Positions 6,477 to 13,094 of a DNA stretch of 13,094 nucleotides are shown piece after piece. How positions within the stretch are numbered: the stretch's first letter is position 1; every line of letters begins with the position of its first letter. The notes beneath the pieces were generated by a model. It made no database searches. It worked only from the letters and a program-made list of their open reading frames with translations, and was not told the DNA's origin. A program made the position numbers and the translations under genes. Source of the DNA: Pseudomonadota bacterium (GTDB lineage: Bacteria; Pseudomonadota; Alphaproteobacteria; Rhizobiales; Xanthobacteraceae); assembly GCA_023414975.1 (NCBI GenBank), contig JAEZMI010000109.1:1-13094 (forward strand), written 5' to 3'.

Positions 6477-8789
6477 TCAGGCGCTACGCGGCGGAAAAGT
6501 CACGACATTATCGGCCTTTGGCCGGGTTGCCCCGGTAATCGCCCGCTGCAGCATGTCGCGGCTGAACGGCTTTCCGAGCCGCACCATGTCCGGGCGGGCC
6601 TCCGCCGGCAGCTCCGCATAGCCCGTGCCGAGGATCACCGGCAGGCCCGGCCAGCGTTCCAGAATGACGGCGGCGAGTTGCACCCCGGTCATGCCGGGCA
6701 TGGCCTGATCCGTGAGCACCACATCGATCGAAGTGCCATTTTCGAGTATTTTCAAGGCCTCGCGGCCGGAGGAGGCTTCCGTCACGACGAAATCCAGATC
6801 CTCCAGCATCGCCGCCGTGGCCGAGAGCACCAGCGGGTCGTCGTCGACCACCAGCACCCGCACCGCCCCGGGTTCCGGTGCGACGAGCGGCGGAAGGGCC
6901 GGCACCGTATCGACCGGCGCAACGACGGCCGGCGCCTCGGCCTCTACGATCGGCAGATAGATCGTTGCCGTCGTCCCCTCGCCGAGGCGGCTCGCGAGAG
7001 CGAGCTTGCCCCCGGACTGCGCGGCGAGACCATGCACCATGGCAAGCCCCAGCCCCGTGCCCTTGCCCACGCCCTTGGTGGTGAAGAAGGGCTCGGCCGC
7101 GTGGGCAAGCGTCGCCTCATCCATGCCCGCGCCGGTGTCGGAAAGCCCCAGGCAGAAATAACGGCCAGGCTTCAGGCCGTTATCGTCATCGGGACCCGCT
7201 ACGGCGACCGTTTCCTCATGCGCGCTGATGACGATGGTGCCGCCGTCCGGCATGGCGTCGCGCGCGTTGACCGCAAGATTGAGCAGGGCGAGTTCAAGCT
7301 GGTTGGCGTCGACCCGCGCCTTGGGCAGCCCGAGAGGAAAGCGCGTCTCGATCCGCACGCTCGGCCCGATCGAGCGGCGCAGCATATCGGCCATGCCGAG
7401 CACGAGTTCCGGCACATCCACGGGCTCCGGCTTCAGATCCTGCCGGCGGGCGAAAGCCAGCATGCGCTGGGTGAGCGCGGCGCCGCGCTGCGCCGCCTGG
7501 AGCGTATTGTCGATCAGCATCTGCAGGCGCGGCTCGTCGGGCGCGCGCTTGCGCACCAGTTCGAGATTCCCCATCACCACGGCGAGCAGATTGTTGAAAT
7601 CATGCGCGATTCCGCCGGTCAGCTGGCCAACGGCCTCAAGCTTCTGCGCCTGGCGCAGCGCCTCTTCCGTCCGGCGCCGATCCGTGATGTCGACGAGGCC
7701 GCACAGCGTCTTGATCAGCGCGCCCCGGGGGTCGCGCTCGGCAACCGCCGAGAGAATACAGTCGAGCCGCCTCCCCTCCTTTGTCAGCAGCTGGTACTCC
7801 GCCTCGCGCAATTCACCCGTACCGAGCAGGCGCGGCCAATGTTCTTCATTGCGCTGCCTGGCCGATTCCGGCGTCATGAAGTCGGTCAATGGCCGGCCGA
7901 TCACCTCCTCGCGTGAATAGCCGAGCAGGTCGAGCCAACGGTCGCTCACCTGTTCGATCCGACCGTCGGCGCCTAGTGAATGCAAGGGCAGCGGCGTGCG
8001 GCGATAGAGCGTGCGGTAGCGCTCCTCGCCCTCCCGCCAGATGGCGGTTTCGCGCTGCGCCAGCAGGGCGAAACGGCGGTCGTAAATGGCCGCAAGCAGC
8101 GCCGCCGCGCAGATGGTGAAACTCACAGCCGAAACCGCGACGACCAAATGGGAATTGTCGAACGCTCCGCCGCGCATTGCCACGACATGTCCATCGCCGG
8201 GCAGGAAAGTCACGCCTGCCATCGCGACGTAATGCATGCCGGCAATGCCGAGCCCGAGGGCCACCGCGCCCGCCACACGTTCCGGAAAACTATGGTTGCG
8301 GAAGGCGAGCCACAAAGCGGCCGTGGAGGCCAGGATCGCTACGATGATGGCGGCGCCGGCATGGAGGAAGTCGTTGGCAATGGCTCCGGTCATGCGCATG
8401 GCCGCCATGCCGGTGTAATGCATGCCGATGATCGCCACGCCCATGAAAACGCCGGCAAGCACCAGCCGCATCCGCGGCAGGCGCGGCCGGCTGGCCGCGA
8501 TCAGGGCCAAGCCGGTCGCTCCGATGGCTATGGCGAGCGAGAGCGCCGTCAGCCAGAGATCGTAGCGGACGTCCAGGCCGGACTCGAGCGCAAGCATGGC
8601 CACGAAGTGCATGGCCCAAATGCCGCCGCCGAGAACGACGGCGGCCAGCGCCAACCAGCCGACACGCGCGCGACCGGCCGCCGCCGGAATGCGCCCCGCG
8701 AGATCGAGAGCCGTAAAGGAGGCGGCGATGGCGATCAGCAACGACAGCGCCACCAGCCCCGGATCGTGGGTCGCCACATGGTCCATCAT
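6477..8789 (-). CDS. MHYT-PAS hybrid histidine kinase with C-terminal receiver domain
   Basis: This is a 770-residue membrane sensor kinase if started at ATG 8789. The N-terminal ~235 residues are multi-spanning and carry the three repeats of an MHYT domain (MHFVAML at 60, MHYTGMA at 123, MHYVAMA at 185); MHYT domains are proposed to bind a metal and sense O2, CO or NO. A PAS domain follows (about 255-370), then a HisKA dimerisation domain with the H-box GGIAHDFNN (phosphoacceptor H396). The HATPase has an N-box (NLAVNARDAMPDGG), DTGAGM at 551-556 and GKGTGLGLA. After an Ala/Pro linker comes a receiver domain (about 644-754) with VVDDDP, phosphoacceptor D694 in VVLTDQAMPG and K740. A TTG at 8822 would add 11 residues, but the AGGGAAG before it is only one base away. 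No separate response regulator is adjacent. Confidence 0.93.
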   Translation of the reverse strand: MMDHVATHDPGLVALSLLIAIAASFTALDLAGRIPAAAGRARVGWLALAAVVLGGGIWAMHFVAMLALESGLDVRYDLWLTALSLAIAIGATGLALIAASRPRLPRMRLVLAGVFMGVAIIGMHYTGMAAMRMTGAIANDFLHAGAAIIVAILASTAALWLAFRNHSFPERVAGAVALGLGIAGMHYVAMAGVTFLPGDGHVVAMRGGAFDNSHLVVAVSAVSFTICAAALLAAIYDRRFALLAQRETAIWREGEERYRTLYRRTPLPLHSLGADGRIEQVSDRWLDLLGYSREEVIGRPLTDFMTPESARQRNEEHWPRLLGTGELREAEYQLLTKEGRRLDCILSAVAERDPRGALIKTLCGLVDITDRRRTEEALRQAQKLEAVGQLTGGIAHDFNNLLAVVMGNLELVRKRAPDEPRLQMLIDNTLQAAQRGAALTQRMLAFARRQDLKPEPVDVPELVLGMADMLRRSIGPSVRIETRFPLGLPKARVDANQLELALLNLAVNARDAMPDGGTIVISAHEETVAVAGPDDDNGLKPGRYFCLGLSDTGAGMDEATLAHAAEPFFTTKGVGKGTGLGLAMVHGLAAQSGGKLALASRLGEGTTATIYLPIVEAEAPAVVAPVDTVPALPPLVAPEPGAVRVLVVDDDPLVLSATAAMLEDLDFVVTEASSGREALKILENGTSIDVVLTDQAMPGMTGVQLAAVILERWPGLPVILGTGYAELPAEARPDMVRLGKPFSRDMLQRAITGATRPKADNVVTFPPRSA

Positions 8790-8823
8790 GCCGGTCAGGC
8801 TCTCCGCGCTGACATGCGCCAAA

Positions 8824-8838
8824 CTTCCCTAAGGGAAG
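8824..8838. repeat. Small palindrome upstream of the MHYT kinase
   Basis: CTTCCCT and AGGGAAG form a perfect 7-bp inverted repeat around a single base, about 35 bp upstream of the proposed kinase start. It could be an operator, or could reflect a purine-rich leader. Nothing else is clear in 8839-8917. Confidence 0.3.
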
Positions 8839-8917
8839 GCAACGGTCGCCGCCCCTCTGAACCACTCAAGACACAGTCAGCGCGGCGCCGCAACCGTTCA
8901 CGTCCTGAGCACCGGCC

Positions 8918-9001
8918 TCAGTGCAGATAGCCGAGCAACCAGAGAATGATGATGATCGGCAGCGGAATGCCTAAAAGCCACAGAAGTCCACCCTTCAGCA
9001 T
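8918..9001 (-). CDS. 27-residue hydrophobic membrane peptide
   Basis: A 28-codon frame runs from ATG at 9001 to TGA at 8918-8920, preceded by GGGAGG (9007-9012) with a five-base spacer, an excellent ribosome site. The product is MLKGG, a hydrophobic run of about 20 residues (Leu, Ile, Trp, Pro) and a short tail ending GYLH. It would span the inner membrane once with a positively charged Lys at the N-terminus. I believe similar tiny proteins exist in alphaproteobacteria, but I know no function. It lies downstream of a candidate EcfG-type promoter shared with the divergent PAP2 gene, which suggests stress induction. It would be easily missed by size-limited gene callers. Confidence 0.65.
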   Translation of the reverse strand: MLKGGLLWLLGIPLPIIIILWLLGYLH

Positions 9002-9027
9002 GTCGTCCTCCCAGCATGTTGCGCGGG

Positions 9028-9055
9028 GGAACCCCGATCCTGCCCTACTTGTTCC
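9028..9055. promoter_or_regulatory. Palindromic EcfG-like bidirectional promoter
   Basis: GGAAC (9028-9032) and GTTCC (9051-9055) form an inverted repeat separated by 18 bases. On each strand this reads GGAAC-N17-nGTT, matching the known alphaproteobacterial EcfG general stress consensus (GGAAC-N16/17-cGTT) except for the base before GTT (T on plus, G on minus). The plus-strand reading points to the PAP2 gene at 9131. The minus-strand reading points to the small membrane protein at 9001. Predicted starts are near 9061 (plus) and 9023 (minus). Confidence 0.5.
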
Positions 9056-9130
9056 ATAGGTGGCGCCCTACCTAGATGCGCCATGCCGGCATGGGCCGGC
9101 CAGCTTTGATCCTTCGAGAACGGGGGTACC

Positions 9131-9865
9131 GTGAAACCTGGTTTGTCTTACATTCCGCGCTGGCTACTGCCCGAGTTCGGCGTCTTCCTCGCCATCGCCG
9201 GCGCGGCCGCCGCGTTGTTCGCTTTCGCGCAGTTGGCGGAAGGTGTGGTCGAGGGAGAAACGCACGGCTTCGACGAAGCCGTTTTGAGGGCCTTCCGCAC
9301 TCCCGGCGACCCGGCGGATCCGCTCGGCCCCCTTTGGCTGGAAATCGTGATGCGCGACATCACCGCGCTCGGCAGCACCACGGTGCTGACGCTGATCACG
9401 GCGGCCGTCGTCGGCTTCCTGGTCATGGACCGAAAGGCGGGCGCCGCGCTCTTCGTCATCGTGGCGGTGGCCGGCGGCGGGGCGCTAAGCTACCTGTTGA
9501 AGATCGGCTTCGATCGCCCACGCCCCGACCTCGTGGCCCACCTCGTGGACGTCCATACGCTGAGCTTTCCCAGCGGGCATGCCATGGGCGCCGCCGTGAC
9601 CTATCTCACCCTCGCCGCACTCATCGTCCGCACCGAGCGGCGTCGGCGCCTCAAGGCATATGTGCTTTTCATCGCCGTCAGCCTGACGCTCATCATCGGG
9701 CTGAGCCGCATCTACCTCGGTGTCCACTGGCCGACCGATGTCTTGGCTGGCTGGTGTGCGGGCAGCGCGTGGGCGCTCATCTGCTGGCTGGCGGCGCTCT
9801 GGCTCCAGCGGCGCGGGCAGATCGAAAAGGAGGATGGAGAGGGGGCAATCGAAGCGAAAAGCTGA
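9131..9865 (+). CDS. PAP2-family membrane phosphatase
   Basis: The 244-residue protein carries the three signature motifs of the type 2 phosphatidic acid phosphatase superfamily: K124-X6-RP (KIGFDRPRP), PSGH at 147-150, and SR-X5-H-X3-D (S192, R193, H199, D203 in SRIYLGVHWPTD). The histidines are the catalytic nucleophile and general acid of the family. Several hydrophobic segments (about 15-33, 82-98, 104-122, 152-167, 176-192, 205-222) indicate an inner-membrane enzyme with the active site facing the periplasm. Substrates could be undecaprenyl pyrophosphate, phosphatidylglycerophosphate or phosphatidate; the sequence does not decide. The start is a GTG at 9131 with a weak G-rich ribosome site. 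It is divergent from the 27-residue membrane peptide, with an EcfG-like promoter between them. Confidence 0.92.
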   Translation: MKPGLSYIPRWLLPEFGVFLAIAGAAAALFAFAQLAEGVVEGETHGFDEAVLRAFRTPGDPADPLGPLWLEIVMRDITALGSTTVLTLITAAVVGFLVMDRKAGAALFVIVAVAGGGALSYLLKIGFDRPRPDLVAHLVDVHTLSFPSGHAMGAAVTYLTLAALIVRTERRRRLKAYVLFIAVSLTLIIGLSRIYLGVHWPTDVLAGWCAGSAWALICWLAALWLQRRGQIEKEDGEGAIEAKS

Positions 9866-9959
9866 AGGTGGCTCAACTCACCATGGCTTTCAGCGCGGCG
9901 GCGGCTATCCTTGACGCGATGAGGCCGCCAGAGCCTCCGCCACTGCCGAGGAGAAGCGA

Positions 9960-10169
9960 ATGTCGACCAGCCAGCCGGAAGGCCATCTCATTCCGGGAAT
10001 CGGGGTCATCGAAACCAGCGAGTCCGACAACATCCTGCGCTGGGACGGCGACGAGCTCTATGTCGAGCAGGACGTCTATCACAACGGCCAGCTCGTCCAT
10101 CGCAAGTACCGCCGGCGTGTGACGAAGCAGGTGGCCCATGCGATCGCCCGCGTGCTGGCGCAGCACTGA
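9960..10169 (+). CDS. Small hypothetical protein (69 residues)
   Basis: An ATG at 9960 follows GAGGAG (9948-9953) with a six-base spacer, and the frame ends with TGA at 10167-10169. The protein is soluble and mixed in character. An acidic N-terminal half (ETSESDNILRWDGDELYVEQDVYHNG) probably forms beta strands. A basic C-terminal half (HRKYRRRVTKQVAHAIARVLAQH) looks helical. I do not recognise the family. It lies 94 bp after the PAP2 gene on the same strand and is followed by a strong hairpin, so it could be the last gene of a short transcript. The good ribosome site and codon use like its neighbours support a real gene. Confidence 0.7.
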   Translation: MSTSQPEGHLIPGIGVIETSESDNILRWDGDELYVEQDVYHNGQLVHRKYRRRVTKQVAHAIARVLAQH

Positions 10170-10195
10170 CGGCGGCGCCCCGGATTACAAGAGTG

Positions 10196-10223
10196 GGATC
10201 GGCCGGGACATCACGGCCGATCC
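10196..10223. terminator. Hairpin between convergent genes, probable bidirectional terminator
   Basis: A perfect 10-bp stem (10196-10205 with 10214-10223) encloses an eight-base loop between the stops of the 69-residue gene (plus) and the MAPEG gene (minus). There is no clean T-run after the stem on either strand, so termination efficiency is uncertain. Confidence 0.6.
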
Positions 10224-10234
10224 TCCATCTTCCG

Positions 10235-10633
10235 TCAACCGGGATAGAGGATGGCCATGAGCACTAGCGCGAGCCCCAGCATCGCAACCATCCAGACGAT
10301 GGAGCGCACATAGGGCACGCCAAAGACATAGAGCGGCAGATAGACGACACGTGCCGCCAGAAACAGGCTTGCGCCCCACGCGGTGAGGGCGCCCTCGCGA
10401 TCCGCCACATGGGCGATGAGTATGGCCGCGATGAAGAGCGGCAGCGTCTCGAACAAATTCGCCTGCGCCCGCCGCAGCCGCCCTGTTATCACGCCCACCG
10501 GCGGACCCGGCTCGTCGCGTGGACTTGCGTTGTAGGCAGTGCCTGTCTCACGATTGCGAAACATAGCGGGTAGCATGATCTGGATGATGGCCAGAACGAG
10601 CGTCCAGGCGAGGATCAGCAATTCGAAGGTCAT
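10235..10633 (-). CDS. MAPEG-family integral membrane protein
   Basis: The 132-residue protein has about four hydrophobic segments (roughly 3-22, 58-77, 86-105, 110-129). It also has the signature ANLFETLPLF, with N59 and E62, of the MAPEG superfamily (membrane-associated proteins in eicosanoid and glutathione metabolism). Bacterial members may act as glutathione transferases or peroxidases; the role here is unassigned. I chose the ATG at 10633 (MTFELLILAW) because it gives the usual MAPEG length and puts the first membrane helix at the N-terminus. A longer frame to 10762 would add 43 non-conserved residues and overlap the divergent NUDIX gene. A modest GGGCGG lies seven bases upstream. It is oriented divergently to the NUDIX-like gene, with 89 bp between their starts. 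Confidence 0.88.
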   Translation of the reverse strand: MTFELLILAWTLVLAIIQIMLPAMFRNRETGTAYNASPRDEPGPPVGVITGRLRRAQANLFETLPLFIAAILIAHVADREGALTAWGASLFLAARVVYLPLYVFGVPYVRSIVWMVAMLGLALVLMAILYPG

Positions 10634-10722
10634 AAGTACCGCCCATTCCGGCAGAATCGGTCCAGTCTGTCCGACGTAACCTGCAAAAGGTGTCGCAATC
10701 TCCGCCGTCCACCCTACATTGA

Positions 10723-11262
10723 ATGAACATGCGGAAAAACAAACAACAAAAGCGCCAGGCAAAGGACGGTCGCAGTCTAGAACAAGTGGCGGCCCTGCCC
10801 TACCGGCTGTCAGGCGCAGGAGAACTGCAGGTTTTGCTCCTCAGTTCGCGCGAGACCCATAGAGCGGTTATCCCCAAGGGATGGCCGATGAAGAACCACA
10901 AGGACTGGAAGTCGGCGCAGATCGAGGCTTGGCAGGAAGCCGGTATTGTCGGCGATGTCAGCCGGAAGAGGCTGGGTCAATACCGCTATTGGAAGCGGCT
11001 GGAGAGCCATTTTGCTCTCGTCAAGGTTTCCGTATATCCGCTGGCCGTGCGCAGGCAACTCGAGGACTTTCCCGAGCGCGGCGATCGCCTTCATGTGTGG
11101 ATGACACCGGACGATGCAGCGGTCATGCTCGATGAAACGGACCTCGGGGCTTTGATACTCAATTTCGCGCGGTCGGCGGAGTGGCAAAAGTCTGCCCACG
11201 CGCATTTTCCGGCAGCGGCGGTCGCGCCGAGCCCGGCACCCACCCTCTCGTCGACCCGATGA
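10723..11262 (+). CDS. NUDIX-family protein with degenerate NUDIX box
   Basis: The 179-residue protein begins with a basic tail (MNMRKNKQQKRQAK) and then the fold of diphosphoinositol-polyphosphate-type NUDIX hydrolases: ALPYRL, VLLLSSRETHRAVIPKGWPM and HVWMTPDDA. NUDIX enzymes cleave nucleoside diphosphates linked to another moiety. The box GX5EX7REUXEEXGU aligns from G53, but three defining positions differ: H59 for Glu, I67 for Arg and Q71 for the first Glu of the EE pair. E68, E72 and G74 remain, so activity may be reduced or altered. The tail from about 155 is Ala/Pro-rich and probably disordered. The ribosome site at 10723 is weak; an ATG at 10729 is an alternative. GC content appears lower than in the flanking metabolic genes. 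A strong hairpin follows the stop by one base. Confidence 0.85.
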   Translation: MNMRKNKQQKRQAKDGRSLEQVAALPYRLSGAGELQVLLLSSRETHRAVIPKGWPMKNHKDWKSAQIEAWQEAGIVGDVSRKRLGQYRYWKRLESHFALVKVSVYPLAVRRQLEDFPERGDRLHVWMTPDDAAVMLDETDLGALILNFARSAEWQKSAHAHFPAAAVAPSPAPTLSSTR

Positions 11263-11263
11263 G

Positions 11264-11295
11264 AAGCCCTGGGGAACATAGGCTCCCCAGGGCTT
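11264..11295. terminator. Strong hairpin between NUDIX and DUF1236 genes, probable bidirectional terminator
   Basis: A perfect 12-bp stem (11264-11275 with 11284-11295) encloses an eight-base loop between the convergent stops of the NUDIX-like gene (11262) and the DUF1236 gene (11305). Each arm ends in TT or AA at its base, but no long T-tract follows. This is the strongest hairpin in the window. Confidence 0.75.
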
Positions 11296-11304
11296 GGCCA
11301 TCCA

Positions 11305-11712
11305 TCAGTCGATAATCTGAACCACGCGGTGGGTCCGCGGATCGACCAGCACGGTGCGGTCGTTCACGACCGTGTAACGGTACTCCGTCGCGCCATACTC
11401 GGCCGGGACTTCGTAGTAGCGCACGCCCGTGGGCGGCAGCTCCGCGCCGACGACGACCTCGCGCTCATAGGTGTAAGAGGGAACCCGCTCCTCGACGACA
11501 TAGGTGCGGAAGCCCGCGCGGCGATCCTCGGCTATGCCGCCAACGACCGCACCGGCCACGCCGCCCACCACGGCACCGATCGGCCCGCCAACGATCGCGC
11601 CGCCCACGGCGCCCGTCGTCGCACCCGCCGCAGTTCCCGCGCCGCTCTGAGCATTCGCCGCCGCAGCGCCGGAAAGAATCAGTGCAGTCGCAATAATCGC
11701 ATGACGTATCAT
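11305..11712 (-). CDS. Secreted glycine-zipper / DUF1236 protein
   Basis: The 135-residue protein starts with a signal peptide (MIRHAIIATALILSG, then AAAANA|QS) with a probable cleavage after residue 21. Residues ~24-62 are a Gly/Ala/Val glycine-zipper segment (GGAIVGGPIGAVVGG), which could insert in a membrane or oligomerise. The C-terminal half has DUF1236 features: VVVGAELPPTGVRYYEVPAEYG, then YTVVNDRTVLVDPRTHRVVQIID to the end. The family has no defined activity; it is periplasmic or envelope-located and frequent in Hyphomicrobiales. The ATG at 11712 has AGGAG (11719-11723) six bases upstream. An EcfG-type promoter motif lies about 45-70 bp upstream, which suggests induction in the general stress response. 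It could instead be read through from the MFS gene. Confidence 0.88.
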   Translation of the reverse strand: MIRHAIIATALILSGAAAANAQSGAGTAAGATTGAVGGAIVGGPIGAVVGGVAGAVVGGIAEDRRAGFRTYVVEERVPSYTYEREVVVGAELPPTGVRYYEVPAEYGATEYRYTVVNDRTVLVDPRTHRVVQIID

Positions 11713-11754
11713 GGTGTTCTCCTGTCACCCCGCACCCTCGTTTTGCGGCGATAC

Positions 11755-11780
11755 AACGCCACTGGAAGGTTTTATGTTCC
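11755..11780 (-). promoter_or_regulatory. EcfG-type promoter motif upstream of the DUF1236 gene
   Basis: On the minus strand GGAAC (11776-11780) is followed after exactly 17 bases by CGTT (11755-11758), the full general-stress sigma factor consensus. Transcription would begin about 35 bases before the start codon at 11712. It overlaps the hairpin at 11758-11786. Confidence 0.55.
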
Positions 11781-11786
11781 AGTGGC
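11758..11786. terminator. Inverted repeat between MFS and DUF1236 genes (terminator or operator)
   Basis: Arms 11758-11767 and 11777-11786 are perfectly complementary over 10 bp around a nine-base AT-rich loop. It lies about 35 bp downstream of the MFS stop, so it could end that transcript, though no T-tract follows on the minus strand. It also covers the -35 element and spacer of the EcfG-like motif, so it might be a regulator site. Confidence 0.5.
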
Positions 11787-11819
11787 AGCGTGACAGCAGA
11801 AAAAGATCGACGTTCTACG

Positions 11820-13064
11820 TTACGGTTTTCCCGCACCGACGCTTGAGTGGAACAGGCGTCCACGTTCGGCAAAGAGAACCCAAACAAGCGCGCCAATCCC
11901 CAACGCGGCGAAGCCAAGCGTGAGGGGCAGCGTGGTCCCGTCGAAAAGCTGGCCGAGCAGAAAACCGAGCAGCGCGCCCCCAACCGTGCTGACGAAGCCG
12001 AGCGCGGAGGAAGCCGTCCCGGCCACATGGCCGACTGGCTCCATCGCCATGGCGTTGAAATTCGAGACCATGAGGCCGAAGAAGAACATCATCAGTGCCT
12101 GCAGCGCCGAAAAGGTCCAGATCGTCTCCAGCCCCATCAGCACCACCGCGGCGTGGACCAGTGTGACCGTGAGGTAGCCGAGCAGCGCCGCGTGCGACAC
12201 GCGGCGCATGCCGAGCTTGCCGACCACTCTGGAGTTCAGGAGCGAAGACAGCGCCATGAACACGGCGATGAGGGCGAAGATGAGCGTGAACAGCTCGCGC
12301 GCGCCGAAGGCATCGGCAAAGACCTGCTGGGCGGAATTGATGAAGCCGAAAAGTCCGCCCATCACCATCGTCATCGCCAGCATGTAGCCCACGGTGACAC
12401 GGCTGCGGAACACCAGTCCGAACGCGAAGGTGATGCCGCGCACCGAAATCGGCGTGCGGTTCTCCTCCTTCAGCGTTTCCGGCAGGCGGATCAGCGTCCA
12501 GACGAAGAGCACCGCACCAAATATGAACAGCATCGAGAAGATCGTACGCCAGGGCGCCACCAGCATGATGAGCTGACCGATGGACGGTGCAATGATCGGC
12601 ACTGCGAGGAACACGATGAAAGCGAGCGACATCACCCGCGCCATCTGCCGGCCGGCATAGCAGTCGCGGACGATGGTGATGGCGAGAATGCGCGTCGCCG
12701 CTGATCCGACGCCCTGAATGGCGCGGGCGGCGATCATTACCCCGAGCGAGGGCGCGAAATAGCAGGCGACGGAGGCGAGGGTGTAGATGCCCAGCCCGAC
12801 CAAGAGCACCGGCTTGCGGCCGAAACGGTCGGCAAGCGTGCCGTAAACAATCTGCGCGAGACCGAAACCCAGCAGATAGGCGGTAATGACGATCTGGGCG
12901 TGATTGGCCGTGTCGATGTTCAGCGCATGGCCGATCTCCGGCAGCGCCGGCAGCATCGAATCGATGGCGATGGCGTTGGTCGCCATGAGCGCCGCGATAT
13001 AGCCGACGAACTGCCGGAACCCCATGCCGGGATGCGGGGCGGGGGCGGCGGCGGTTTTACTCAT
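11820..13064 (-). CDS. MFS exporter, Bcr/CflA drug-resistance type
   Basis: The 414-residue protein is predicted to have 12 membrane helices, typical of major facilitator transporters that exchange protons for small molecules across the inner membrane. After a short Ala/Pro cytoplasmic tail, helix 1 contains IAIDSMLPALPEIGHAL, the form usual in the Bcr/CflA group (bicyclomycin, chloramphenicol and sulfonamide efflux). Motif A, GTLADRFGRKP, is at residues 75-85 between helices 2 and 3. ARAIQGVGSAA is the helix 4 arginine motif. A central loop (LPETLKEENR) links the two halves. The substrate cannot be predicted. The ATG at 13064 has only a weak GGAC ribosome site. No regulator gene is seen on the 30 bp upstream, where the window ends. 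The downstream DUF1236 gene is in the same direction, 107 bp away. Confidence 0.92.
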   Translation of the reverse strand: MSKTAAAPAPHPGMGFRQFVGYIAALMATNAIAIDSMLPALPEIGHALNIDTANHAQIVITAYLLGFGLAQIVYGTLADRFGRKPVLLVGLGIYTLASVACYFAPSLGVMIAARAIQGVGSAATRILAITIVRDCYAGRQMARVMSLAFIVFLAVPIIAPSIGQLIMLVAPWRTIFSMLFIFGAVLFVWTLIRLPETLKEENRTPISVRGITFAFGLVFRSRVTVGYMLAMTMVMGGLFGFINSAQQVFADAFGARELFTLIFALIAVFMALSSLLNSRVVGKLGMRRVSHAALLGYLTVTLVHAAVVLMGLETIWTFSALQALMMFFFGLMVSNFNAMAMEPVGHVAGTASSALGFVSTVGGALLGFLLGQLFDGTTLPLTLGFAALGIGALVWVLFAERGRLFHSSVGAGKP

Positions 13065-13094
13065 GGCAGGTCCGTTATCTGCGAGGCGACGGCG

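Noticed and set aside
8813..8830. ATG at 8815 with well-spaced AGGGAAG upstream on the minus strand
   Set aside because: The frame stops after six codons and is out of frame with the kinase; at most a tiny leader, with no further support.
6678..8930. Long plus-strand frames opposite the MHYT kinase (6678-7916 and 7980-8930)
   Set aside because: The opposite strand encodes a full kinase with all catalytic boxes. These frames are Arg/His-rich and lack domain features.
10634..10762. N-terminal extension of the MAPEG gene to 10762
   Set aside because: It would overlap the NUDIX gene start, adds non-conserved residues and exceeds the usual family length; ATG 10633 fits better.
11847..12704. A 285-codon plus-strand frame opposite the MFS exporter
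   Set aside because: The charged His/Glu/Arg composition is the antisense of hydrophobic helices; no independent evidence.

Overview
The window is high-GC chromosomal DNA that looks like an alphaproteobacterium of the order Hyphomicrobiales (Rhizobiales), plausibly near Xanthobacter, Ancylobacter or Starkeya. This placement is inferred from base composition, the thiOSGE gene order, an FeS-type bacterial photolyase, a DUF1236 protein and EcfG-like promoter motifs. It was not tested by any search. No rRNA, tRNA, CRISPR array, insertion sequence or prophage gene was seen.

Layout. Positions 1-456 hold the 3' end of a coiled-coil hypothetical gene. It is followed by an NAD-binding homoserine-dehydrogenase-like protein with a C-terminal SAF domain (482-1852) and an FeS-cluster cryptochrome/photolyase of the PhrB type (1901-3565), all on the plus strand. 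Converging on these from the minus strand is a thiamine operon, thiO-thiS-thiG-thiE (6300 down to 3593). It is preceded by a recognisable TPP riboswitch (about 6407-6305) and a plausible sigma-70 promoter. ThiO, ThiS and ThiG make the thiazole phosphate moiety and ThiE joins it to the pyrimidine. thiC, thiD and thiF are not in the window. Upstream on the same strand is a hybrid histidine kinase with an MHYT membrane sensor, a PAS domain and a fused receiver domain.

The right part (8.9-13.1 kb) is a set of small, mostly envelope-related genes: a 27-residue membrane peptide, a PAP2 phosphatase, a 69-residue hypothetical protein, a MAPEG membrane protein, a NUDIX-family protein with a degenerate box, a secreted glycine-zipper/DUF1236 protein and a Bcr/CflA-type MFS exporter. 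Two intergenic regions carry GGAAC-N17-nGTT motifs of the EcfG general stress response type. One is palindromic and sits between the divergent membrane-peptide and PAP2 genes. The other precedes the DUF1236 gene. Part of this region may therefore belong to the general stress regulon.

The most distinctive observations are a collagen-like, lysine-rich insertion of about 25 residues between the third and fourth iron-sulfur cysteines of the photolyase, the palindromic EcfG-like bidirectional promoter, and a TPP riboswitch whose P1 stem appears to contain the thiO Shine-Dalgarno sequence. I did not find an obviously new multi-gene system.
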